DNA from: Pseudoxanthomonas suwonensis
GTDB lineage: Bacteria; Pseudomonadota; Gammaproteobacteria; Xanthomonadales; Xanthomonadaceae
DNA length: 64,000 bases
Assembly (NCBI GenBank): GCA_003240695.1
Contig: QFNC01000016.1
Coordinates: forward strand, 1-64,000
Direction of reading: 5' to 3'
In this document: positions 35,929-43,678 of the stretch, piece after piece
Numbering within the stretch: position 1 is the first letter of the stretch
Layout of the letters: every line of letters starts with the position of its first letter
The notes under the pieces: generated by a model
What the model saw: only the letters and a program-made list of their open reading frames with translations
Told to the model about the DNA's origin: nothing
The model's database searches: none
Made by a program: the position numbers and the translations under genes

Positions 35929-37281
35929 TCACTTGCCGATGCAGAAGGTGGAAAAGATGTGTCCCAGCATCGCATCGGGCAGGGTCTTGCCGGTGATCGC
36001 GCCCAGCGCATCGTGGGCCAGGCGCAGCGATTCGGCGGCCAGTTCCGGCGCGGCCTCCTGCAGCATGGTTCCGGCATCCTCCAGATGCGTGCCGGCTGCA
36101 CGCAATGCCTGCACGTGCCGTTCGCGCGCACTGAATGCGCCCTCCTGCGCAACAGTGGCGTCCCCGCCGGCCAGCGCCGCCAGGCGTGTCCGCACGGCAT
36201 CCAGCCCCGTTCCCGATTGCAGCGACAGCCGCAGCAGCGGTTCGCCGGCCACCGTGTCGGGCAAGCCGGCATCGCTCGGCAGCAGATCGGTCTTGTTGGC
36301 GATCCACAGCCGCTGCGGCACATCCATCACCAGCGGCTGCATCCGGGCCACGCCGTCGGCCAGTCGGGTGGCATCCAGCAGCACCACGGCCAGATCGGCG
36401 CGGTGCAGCTCGGCTTCGGCGCGGCGCATGCCCTCGCGCTCGATCGCATCCCCACCCTCGCGCAGTCCGGCGGTGTCGACCAGGGTGAATTCGATCCCGT
36501 CGCTGCGCACGGTTTCGCTGAGCACGTCGCGGGTGGTCCCGGCGATGGCGGTGACGATCGCGCGCTGCGCACCGGCCAGCGCATTCAGCAGCGAGCTCTT
36601 GCCGGCATTGGGCGGCCCGCTGATCACCACGTGCAGACCGTCGCGCAGACGCCGGCCGCGTTCGGCCTGCTGCAACGTTGCCGCCAGATCGGTCTGCAGC
36701 GCGGACAGGGTCTGCAGCAACGCCGGCGTGGCCAGGGTATCGATCGGCTCGTCGGCAAAGTCGATGCCCGCTTCCACCTGCACCCGCAGCGCGATCATGT
36801 CCTGCGCCAATCCATCGACCTGCTGCGAGAAGGTACCCTCCAGCGCCCGTCGCGCCGCACGGGCCGCCTGCTGGCTGCCGGCGGCGATCAGGTCAGCGAT
36901 GGCCTCGGCCTGGACCAGATCGAGTTTGCCGTTGTGGAACGCGCGTTCGCTGAATTCCCCCGGCAGCGCCCGTCGCGCGCCCAAAACGCAGCAACGGGCC
37001 AACAACGCCTGCAGCACCGCCGGGCCGCCGTGGCCCTGCAGTTCGGCCACGTCCTCGCCGGTGAAACTGGCCGGTGCCGGAAACCACAGCAGCAGGCCGT
37101 CGTCGATCGTGGCGCCATCGGCATCGGCAAAGCGCACGTAGTCGGCATGCCGCGGCCGCAACCGCCGGCGTCCTGTCAGCGTCTGTGCGATGGCACCGGC
37201 CTGCGGGCCGGACAGTCGGATCACGCCGATGCCGGCCGCGCCGGCACCGGTGGCGATGGCGGCGATGGTGTCGCCGGACAT
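35929..37281 (-). CDS. mnmE: tRNA modification GTPase MnmE
   Basis: Protein of 450 residues that works with MnmG to modify U34 in tRNA. The N-terminal tetrahydrofolate-binding domain opens DTIAAIATGAGAAGIGVIR. The inserted G domain has GPPNAGKSSLLNAL, DTAGLREG and NKTD. The C-terminus ends in the conserved CIGK with the functional cysteine. The start is MSGDT at 37281, with an ATG at 37290 as alternative. It follows yidC by about 20 bases, in the usual rpmH-rnpA-yidC-mnmE order. Confidence 0.97.
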   Translation of the reverse strand: MSGDTIAAIATGAGAAGIGVIRLSGPQAGAIAQTLTGRRRLRPRHADYVRFADADGATIDDGLLLWFPAPASFTGEDVAELQGHGGPAVLQALLARCCVLGARRALPGEFSERAFHNGKLDLVQAEAIADLIAAGSQQAARAARRALEGTFSQQVDGLAQDMIALRVQVEAGIDFADEPIDTLATPALLQTLSALQTDLAATLQQAERGRRLRDGLHVVISGPPNAGKSSLLNALAGAQRAIVTAIAGTTRDVLSETVRSDGIEFTLVDTAGLREGGDAIEREGMRRAEAELHRADLAVVLLDATRLADGVARMQPLVMDVPQRLWIANKTDLLPSDAGLPDTVAGEPLLRLSLQSGTGLDAVRTRLAALAGGDATVAQEGAFSARERHVQALRAAGTHLEDAGTMLQEAAPELAAESLRLAHDALGAITGKTLPDAMLGHIFSTFCIGK

Positions 37282-37302
37282 CACGTGCATCGACCGCCGC
37301 GC

Positions 37303-38997
37303 TTACGCCGGCTTGGCCGGGTCCGCATGGCTGCCACCGTACTTCTTCAGCATCACCCACTGCTGCAGCAGGCCCAGGGTGCCGTTGGTGACCCAGTACA
37401 GCACCAGGCCGGCCGGGAAGAACACCATCATCACGCCGAAGATTAGCGGCATCAGCTGCATGATGCGCTGCTGCATCGGGTCCATGCCGACCATCGGGGT
37501 CAGTCGCTGGGTCAGCCACATCACCGCGATGTTGATCACCGGCAGGATGAAGTACGGATCCGGCGCGGTCAGGTTCTGGATCCAGCCGATCCACGGCGCG
37601 TGGCGCAGTTCCACCGCCTCCAGCAGGGTCCAGTACAGCGCCAGGAAAATCGGCATCTGCACCAGAATCGGCAGACAGCCGCCCATCGGATTGATCTTCT
37701 CCTTGCGGTACAGCTCCATCAGCGCCATCTGGAACTTCTGCTTGTCCTCGCCGTAGCGTTCCTTCAGCTGCTGCACCCGCGGCTGGAACTTGCGCAGTTT
37801 GGCCGCCGACTTGTACTGCGCCGCCGACAGCGGAAACAGCAGCAGCTTGATGATGACCACCAGGCCGATGATCGCCCAGCCCCAGTTGCCGATCAGTCCG
37901 TGCAGCCACGACAGCACCCAGAACAGCATCCCGGCCAGTGCCGCCATGATGCCGTAGCTGCTGAAGTCCACCGCCCGTTCCAGGCCAGGCACCTGCTGCG
38001 CCTCGATCTGCTTGACCAGCTTCGGGCCCACCCACAGCCGCGCTTCGGTCTGCTGCCGGGTGCCCGGGGCCACGGTCAGGCCCGGGCCCATTTCGCGCAC
38101 CAGCGCCTGACGGCCGTTCTGCGGCCAGGCCAGCGACACGGTGGTGCGATCGCTGGCCGCCGGGATCCAGGCGCTGAAGAAATGATGCTGCAGCAGGCCG
38201 ATCCAGCCGGCGGTGACCGGCTTGTCCAGGGTGCCGTCCTCGGCGTAATCGGCGAACTTGCGCTTTTCCACCTTGTCCTCGGGGCTGTACCAGGCCGCGC
38301 CGTGGAAGCTGTACGACTCCGGATGGGTAAAACCGCTCTTCACCACCGGCGGCACCCGCACGAGCTGCCGGTACACATGGCCCTGCCACGGCTGGTTGCC
38401 GGTGTTGATCACCTCGTCGCGCACCTGCAACGCGTACTGGCCGCGTTTCACGATGTAGGTACGGCGGATGCTGACCCCGTTCGGCCCGGTCCACAGGAAC
38501 GGCACCGCCACCTCGCTGGCACCGGGCAGCAGCTGCACGTTGCCGGCACCGGTTTCGGGCACGAAGCCATCCAGATGGCTGGGCGCGGCCTGCGCCTCGC
38601 TGACCCAGCCGCTCTGCGCCTGGTAGAAGCTGTCCGGTGCCGAATCGAACAGCACCATCGGCGGGCTGCCGGCGGCGGTGGTCTGCGGATACTGCAGCAG
38701 CTCGGCCCGGCGCACGCTGCCGCCGTCGATCACCAGCCGCAGCACGTCGGTGGTCACGGTCACGGCCGGCGTGCCGGTTGCGGCGGCCGCAGCCGTGCGC
38801 CGTGCCGGCGTGGATGGTGCCGACGGAATCGCGCCATCGCGCCGCGCCTGCGGCACGCTGTCGTTGCCATCGGTCTGCAGGGTGGTGGTGGAAGATGACG
38901 GCGCGCGCGCGGCGGTCTGTTCCTTGTTCCACTCCATCCACAGCATGATGGCCACCATCAGCCAGGCCAGGATCAGGAACGTGCGAGTCTGGTTCAT
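37303..38997 (-). CDS. yidC: Membrane protein insertase YidC
   Basis: Insertase of 564 residues of the long gammaproteobacterial form: N-terminal anchor helix (FLILAWLMVAIMLWMEW), a large periplasmic beta-sandwich domain to about residue 340, then five conserved helices. NPMGGCLPILVQMPIFLALY and NGTLGLLQQWVMLKKYGG are the family signatures, and the groove arginine region KLRKFQPRVQQLKERYG is present. Its ATG overlaps the rnpA stop (ATGA). Confidence 0.97.
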   Translation of the reverse strand: MNQTRTFLILAWLMVAIMLWMEWNKEQTAARAPSSSTTTLQTDGNDSVPQARRDGAIPSAPSTPARRTAAAAATGTPAVTVTTDVLRLVIDGGSVRRAELLQYPQTTAAGSPPMVLFDSAPDSFYQAQSGWVSEAQAAPSHLDGFVPETGAGNVQLLPGASEVAVPFLWTGPNGVSIRRTYIVKRGQYALQVRDEVINTGNQPWQGHVYRQLVRVPPVVKSGFTHPESYSFHGAAWYSPEDKVEKRKFADYAEDGTLDKPVTAGWIGLLQHHFFSAWIPAASDRTTVSLAWPQNGRQALVREMGPGLTVAPGTRQQTEARLWVGPKLVKQIEAQQVPGLERAVDFSSYGIMAALAGMLFWVLSWLHGLIGNWGWAIIGLVVIIKLLLFPLSAAQYKSAAKLRKFQPRVQQLKERYGEDKQKFQMALMELYRKEKINPMGGCLPILVQMPIFLALYWTLLEAVELRHAPWIGWIQNLTAPDPYFILPVINIAVMWLTQRLTPMVGMDPMQQRIMQLMPLIFGVMMVFFPAGLVLYWVTNGTLGLLQQWVMLKKYGGSHADPAKPA

Positions 38998-39449
38998 CGT
39001 GCAGGGTCGACGGTGGCGCCGGAAACGCGGCCGTCAGCAAGGGAAGAAGGCGAGCCGGCCATTGTGCCGGCTGCGGCGGCATCGGGCAACGCGCCGATGC
39101 GTCGCCAAGCTCCCAGCACGGCGTGGCGCAGGGCATCGGGGCTGGCCTGCACGGCGGCCGGACGCACCACGATCACGTAGTCGGCCGGCAGCAAGCGGCT
39201 GCGTTGATGGCGAAAGACATCGCGCAGGATGCGCTTGATCCGGTTGCGGTCATGCGCATGCCGCGACACCTTGCGCGACACCGCCAGCCCCAGTCGCGGC
39301 GTGCCATCGGGCTGCGCCAGCCAGTGCAGCGCCAGCAAGGCATGCCCTGCCCGCTTGCCATCGGCAAACACACAGGCGAAATCGCTGCCGGAGCGAACCC
39401 GGGCAGCAGGCGGAAAGCGATCGGTTCGGGATGTGGAGCGCAGCGGCAC
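38994..39449 (-). CDS. rnpA: Ribonuclease P protein component
   Basis: Basic protein of 151 residues that binds the RNase P RNA in tRNA 5' maturation. RNR motif region: AVSRKVSRHAHDRNRIKRIL, then ALLALHWLAQPDG and DYVIVVRP. I chose the GTG at 39449 (VPLRSTSRTDRFPPAARV), which begins 26 bases after the rpmH stop; the frame is open further upstream into rpmH. The C-terminal 35 residues are a low-complexity tail. The usual yidD gene between rnpA and yidC is missing. Confidence 0.95.
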   Translation of the reverse strand: MPLRSTSRTDRFPPAARVRSGSDFACVFADGKRAGHALLALHWLAQPDGTPRLGLAVSRKVSRHAHDRNRIKRILRDVFRHQRSRLLPADYVIVVRPAAVQASPDALRHAVLGAWRRIGALPDAAAAGTMAGSPSSLADGRVSGATVDPAR

Positions 39450-39475
39450 GCCGGCGCCCTGCGCCGGTGCGGGCG

Positions 39476-39616
39476 TCAGACGGCCAGGCGCTTGCGACCC
39501 TTGGCGCGGCGGCGGGCCAGCACCTTGCGGCCGTCGGCGGTTTTCATGCGGGCACGGAATCCGTGGTCGCGCTTGCGCTTGAGGTTGCTGGGCTGGTAGG
39601 TGCGCTTGGTGGCCAT
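39476..39616 (-). CDS. rpmH: Ribosomal protein L34
   Basis: Complete 46-residue L34: MATKRTYQPSNLKRKRDHG to ARRRAKGRKRLAV. First gene of the rpmH-rnpA-yidC-mnmE operon, divergent from dnaA. The start ATG at 39616 has a purine-poor leader; the shared upstream region is only about 150 bases. Confidence 0.99.
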   Translation of the reverse strand: MATKRTYQPSNLKRKRDHGFRARMKTADGRKVLARRRAKGRKRLAV

Positions 39617-39767
39617 GGCGGCAGGTCGGAATGCAACGGAAAAGACCGGCGATGGTAGCAGCCCGCGCAAGTCCGGTCAAACGCGGCCACGGGTGCTACC
39701 CTGTGCCGTCCGGCGATGCCTGCACAGGCAGTCATCGCACGTGACCTGTCTGGTGGATGCCCTGTCG
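39617..39767. other. Divergent rpmH/dnaA intergenic region
   Basis: 151 bases holding the promoters of rpmH (minus) and dnaA (plus). I found no TCCACA-core DnaA boxes here, unlike the dnaA-dnaN gap. Confidence 0.5.
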
Positions 39768-41102
39768 ATGTCGCTTGACCCTTGGCCGCGTTGCCTCGAA
39801 CGCCTGGCCACCGAAGTCCCGGTGGAAGACGTGCATACCTGGCTGCGCCCGCTGCAGGCGGACGACCGTGGCCAGTCGCTGGTGCTGTACGCGCCCAACG
39901 CGTTCGTGCTGGACGAGGTGCGCGGCCGCTATCTGGGCCGGATCCGCGAGCTGCTGGCGCATTTCGCCGGGCACGACCGGGTGTCGCTGGAAATCGGCGC
40001 GCTGCGCAGGCCGACCGAAGCGGCATCTCCCCTGCCGCACGCTACCGACGCGGCCGCGTCACCGGCCGCAGCGCCGTTCCACGGCAACCTGGACAGCCAC
40101 TACACCTTCGCCAACTTCGTCGAAGGGCGCAGCAACCAGATGGCCCGCGCCGCGGCGCTGCAGGCGGCCGGGCAGCCGGGCGATCGCGCCCACAATCCGC
40201 TGCTGCTGTACGGCGGCACCGGGCTGGGCAAGACCCATCTGATGTTCGCCATCGGCAATGCCATGCGCCAGCACGATCCGGCCGCGCGGGTGCTGTATCT
40301 GCGCTCCAACGATTTCTACAACGCGTTCTTCCGCGCGCTGCAGGACAGGACCGCCGACCAGTTCAAACGCCAATTCCAGCAGATCGACGCGCTGCTGATC
40401 GACGACATCCAGTTCTTCGCCGGCAAGGACCGCACCCAGGAGGAGTTCTTTCACACCTTCAACGCGCTGTTCGACGGCAAGCAGCAGATCGTGATGACCT
40501 GCGACCGCTACCCGCGCGAGGTGGACGGGCTGGAGCCGCGGCTGAAGTCGCGGCTGGGCTGGGGGCTGTCGGTGGCGATCGATCCGCCGGACTTCGAGAC
40601 CCGCGCGCAGATCGTGCTGGCCAAGGCGCACGAACGCGGCGCGCAGATTCCAGAGGACGTGGCCTTCCTGCTGGCCAAGCGCATGCGCAGCAACGTGCGC
40701 GACCTGGAGGGCGCCCTGAACACGCTGGCGGCGCGGGCCAACTTCACCGGCCGGCCCATCACCAGCGAGTTCGCCCAGGAAACCCTGCGCGACCTGCTGC
40801 GGGCGCAGCAGCAGGCCATCGGCATCGCCAACATCCAGAAGGTCGTGGCAGACTACTACGGCTTGCAGATCAAGGACCTGTTGGGGAAGCGGCGTACCCG
40901 CTCCCTGGCCCGGCCGCGCCAGATGGCGATGGCGCTGGCCAAGGAGCTGACCGAACACAGCCTGCCGGAAATCGGCGATGCGTTCGCAGGTCGCGACCAC
41001 ACCACGGTACTGCACGCCTGTCGCACCATTCGCGGCCTGCTGGACACCGACGGCAAGCTGCGCGAGGACTGGGACAAGCTGATCCGCAAACTGACCGAAT
41101 AA
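39768..41102 (+). CDS. dnaA: Chromosomal replication initiator DnaA
   Basis: Initiator of 444 residues. N-terminal domain I (DPWPRCLERLATEVPVEDVH); a short linker; AAA+ domain with Walker A GGTGLGKTHL, Walker B LLIDDIQFFAGK and YPREVDGLEPRLKSRLGWG; domain IV with the DnaA-box-binding signature GRDHTTVLHACRTI. I set the start at the ATG at 39768 (MSLDPWPRCL); a GTG at 39753 is an alternative. Domain II is short (about 35 residues). Confidence 0.97.
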   Translation: MSLDPWPRCLERLATEVPVEDVHTWLRPLQADDRGQSLVLYAPNAFVLDEVRGRYLGRIRELLAHFAGHDRVSLEIGALRRPTEAASPLPHATDAAASPAAAPFHGNLDSHYTFANFVEGRSNQMARAAALQAAGQPGDRAHNPLLLYGGTGLGKTHLMFAIGNAMRQHDPAARVLYLRSNDFYNAFFRALQDRTADQFKRQFQQIDALLIDDIQFFAGKDRTQEEFFHTFNALFDGKQQIVMTCDRYPREVDGLEPRLKSRLGWGLSVAIDPPDFETRAQIVLAKAHERGAQIPEDVAFLLAKRMRSNVRDLEGALNTLAARANFTGRPITSEFAQETLRDLLRAQQQAIGIANIQKVVADYYGLQIKDLLGKRRTRSLARPRQMAMALAKELTEHSLPEIGDAFAGRDHTTVLHACRTIRGLLDTDGKLREDWDKLIRKLTE

Positions 41103-41326
41103 ACCGGGGAGAAGCTGTGGACAACCGGGTGATGCTTTTGCGGCCGAAAAAGCATCCACAGCCATCCACAGGGTCACCGCCACGCTGTCCACAATGCTGT
41201 TGAAGTCAAAATTCCTTTATAAATCAACAGGTTGATGACGTTTTCCACAGCCTGGCGGCCACTCTACCACCTCCTGTTTTTTTGTTTTACTCATTCTTAT
41301 AGAACATCGCTTTGGGGATATCGGAC
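41103..41326. other. Probable replication origin (oriC)
   Basis: 224-base gap between dnaA and dnaN with five DnaA-box-like sites sharing TCCACA: TGTGGACAA (41116-41124, reverse), GCATCCACA (41152-41160), CCATCCACA (41162-41170), CTGTCCACA (41185-41193) and TTTTCCACA (41241-41249). AT-rich stretches that could unwind follow the first cluster (AAAATTCCTTTATAAATCAA near 41208-41227) and lie at 41275-41301 (T-rich, TTTTTTTGTTTTACTC). Position next to dnaA and the box cluster together support oriC. Confidence 0.85.
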
Positions 41327-42424
41327 ATGCGTTTCAGCCTGCAGCGCGAAGTGTTGTTGAAGCCGTTGGCCCAGGTGGTCAACGTGGTGGAACGGCGGCA
41401 GACCTTGCCGGTGCTGGCCAATCTGCTGGTACAGGTGCAGGACGGGCGGCTGTCGCTGACCGGCACCGACCTGGAGGTGGAAATGGTGGCGCGCGTGGCC
41501 GTCGAGGATGCCCAGGACGGCGAAACCACCATTCCCGCACGCAAGCTGTTCGACATCGTCCGGGCCCTGCCCGATGGCAGCAAGGTGGTGGTGTCGCAGG
41601 CAGGCGAGAAGATCACCGTGCAGGCCGGACGCAGCCGCTTCACCCTGGCCAGCCTGTCGGCCAACGATTTCCCCTCGATCGACGAAGTGGAAGCCACCGA
41701 ACGGGTCACCGTGCCGGAGGCCAGCCTGAAGGAGTTGATCGACCGCACCGCCTTCGCCATGGCCCAGCAGGACGTGCGCTACTACCTGAATGGCCTGCTG
41801 TTCGATCTGCGCGATCAGGCGCTGCGCTGCGTGGCCACCGACGGCCACCGCCTGGCCCTGTGCGAGGCCGCGCTGGACGGCAGCGGTGCCAAGCGCCAGA
41901 TCATCGTGCCGCGCAAGGGCGTGCAGGAACTGCAGCGCCTGCTGGAAGGCGGCGAACGCACCCTGGAGCTGGAACTGGGCCGCAGCCACCTGCGGGTGAA
42001 GCGCGACGATGTCACCTTCACCAGCAAGCTGATCGACGGCAAGTTCCCCGACTACGAGGCAGTGATTCCGATCGGCGCCGACCGCATCGTGTCGGTGGAC
42101 CGCGAGGTGCTGCGGGCGGCGCTGCAGCGTGCGGCGATCCTGTCCAACGAGAAGTACCGCGGCGTGCGCGTGGAAGTGTCGCCCGGACAGTTGAAGATCA
42201 GCGCACACAACCCCGAGCAGGAAGAAGCCCAGGAAGACGTGGAAGCCGACACCAAGGTCGACGACCTGGCGATCGGCTTCAACGTGAACTATCTGCTGGA
42301 CGCGCTCACTTCGCTGCGCGACGAACACGTGGTGCTGCAGCTGCGCGATGCCAACTCCTCGGCGCTGGTGCGCGGCGCCGACAACGAACGCAGCCGGCAT
42401 GTGGTGATGCCGCTGCGGCTCTGA
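41327..42424 (+). CDS. dnaN: DNA polymerase III beta sliding clamp
   Basis: Clamp of 365 residues made of three repeated domains: MRFSLQREVLLKPLAQVVNV, then VPEASLKELIDRTAFAMAQQ and a C-terminal domain ending HVVMPLRL. Length and ends are typical. It follows oriC and is probably co-transcribed with recF 99 bases downstream; a parS site lies in that gap. Confidence 0.98.
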   Translation: MRFSLQREVLLKPLAQVVNVVERRQTLPVLANLLVQVQDGRLSLTGTDLEVEMVARVAVEDAQDGETTIPARKLFDIVRALPDGSKVVVSQAGEKITVQAGRSRFTLASLSANDFPSIDEVEATERVTVPEASLKELIDRTAFAMAQQDVRYYLNGLLFDLRDQALRCVATDGHRLALCEAALDGSGAKRQIIVPRKGVQELQRLLEGGERTLELELGRSHLRVKRDDVTFTSKLIDGKFPDYEAVIPIGADRIVSVDREVLRAALQRAAILSNEKYRGVRVEVSPGQLKISAHNPEQEEAQEDVEADTKVDDLAIGFNVNYLLDALTSLRDEHVVLQLRDANSSALVRGADNERSRHVVMPLRL

Positions 42425-42453
42425 CGCCGACATCGGCATGGCGGCTCAGGCCA

Positions 42454-42469
42454 TGTTCCACGTGAAACA
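42454..42469. other. parS centromere site 1
   Basis: TGTTCCACGTGAAACA in the dnaN-recF gap. One base from the consensus ParB site TGTTTCACGTGAAACA. One of three such sites within 1.2 kb. Confidence 0.9.
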
Positions 42470-42523
42470 CTCTGCCCTGCGCCCGGTCCTTGCCGGGCGT
42501 CGTGCTCTGTGGGGCGTGGCCTG

Positions 42524-43624
42524 ATGCGATTGCTACGGCTGGACATCCACGATCTGCGCTGCCTGCAATCGGTCACTCTGGAGCCAGAAGCCCGCCTGAA
42601 CCTGATCACGGGACCGAACGGGGCCGGCAAGACCAGCGTGCTGGAAGCCATCCATTTGCTCGGCTATGGCCGCAGCTTCCGCTGCCGGGTGCGGGATGGG
42701 CTGATCCGGACCGGTGCGCCAGCCGTAGCCGTGTTCGCCGAATCGGCATCGGCGGATGCGACTTTGGTGCGCCGCATTGGCCTGCGGCACGCCGGCAGCA
42801 CGTGGGAAGGTCGCTTGGACGGTGCCGGCGTGCAGCAGCTGGGCGATCTTTGCGCCGCCTTGGCCGTGGTCACCTTCGAGCCTGGCAGCCATGCCTTGGT
42901 CACCGGCGGTGGCGAACCACGTCGGCGGCAATTGGATTGGGGATTGTTTCACGTGGAACATGGCGATCCAAGTGCCGCATTCCTGTCGCACTGGCGTCGA
43001 TACCATCGGGCGCTGAAGCAGCGCAATCGTCTGTTGAAGGCCGGTGCGATCCATTCGGATCAGCTGGATGCCTGGGATCACGAACTGGCCCAGTCTGGCG
43101 AGGCATTGACTCGCAGCCGGCTGCACTATCTGGATCGATTGTTGTCTCCACTGCAGCAGGTATCGGGGCAGCTCTCCCCGATGCTGGGCCTTGCCAGCCT
43201 GCAGTATCAGCCCGGCTGGCCACGCGAATCGCTGGATCTGGCCGATTCGCTGCTGCTGGCCCGCGACCGGGACCTGCAGCACGGGCATACTTCGGTGGGT
43301 CCGCACCGGGCCGATTGGCGGATAGCGCATGCCGCCTTGCCGGGCGGAGAAGCGCTGTCGCGCGGACAGGCCAAGCTGGTGGCGCTGTCGCTGTTGCTGG
43401 CACAGGCCCGGCTGCATGGCGACAGCACCGGGCACTGGCCGATCATCCTGCTGGACGATCTGGCCTCGGAGCTGGATCGGCAACACCAGTCGCGCGTGCT
43501 GCAGCAGCTGCAGGACAGCGGCGCGCAGGTGTTCCTGACCGGCACCGAGCAGCCGGAGGCGGTGCAGACGCTCGGTCTGCAGCCGCGGATGTTCCACGTG
43601 GAACAGGGCCGGATCAGCGCTTGA
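42524..43624 (+). CDS. recF: DNA replication and repair protein RecF
   Basis: SMC-like ATPase of 366 residues that loads RecA at gaps. It starts MRLLRLDIHDLRCLQSV; Walker A is GPNGAGKTS (residues 30-38), the signature region is SRGQAKLVALSLLLAQ and Walker B is ILLDDLASELD. Two parS sites lie inside the coding sequence and create the repeated peptide FHVE (LFHVEH and MFHVEQ). The start at 42524 is preferred over an upstream GTG in frame. Confidence 0.96.
   Translation: MRLLRLDIHDLRCLQSVTLEPEARLNLITGPNGAGKTSVLEAIHLLGYGRSFRCRVRDGLIRTGAPAVAVFAESASADATLVRRIGLRHAGSTWEGRLDGAGVQQLGDLCAALAVVTFEPGSHALVTGGGEPRRRQLDWGLFHVEHGDPSAAFLSHWRRYHRALKQRNRLLKAGAIHSDQLDAWDHELAQSGEALTRSRLHYLDRLLSPLQQVSGQLSPMLGLASLQYQPGWPRESLDLADSLLLARDRDLQHGHTSVGPHRADWRIAHAALPGGEALSRGQAKLVALSLLLAQARLHGDSTGHWPIILLDDLASELDRQHQSRVLQQLQDSGAQVFLTGTEQPEAVQTLGLQPRMFHVEQGRISA
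42945..42960. other. parS site 2, inside recF
   Basis: TGTTTCACGTGGAACA, within the recF coding sequence, read as LFHVEH. One base off the consensus parS and in the origin-proximal region. Confidence 0.88.
43590..43605. other. parS site 3, at the 3' end of recF
   Basis: TGTTCCACGTGGAACA, a perfect 16-base palindrome within the last codons of recF, read as MFHVEQ. Confidence 0.88.
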
Positions 43625-43678
43625 CCCAACCGGCGGCGGGGCAGGGACGCTACACCGCCGTAGCAACAGGATCTGCCA

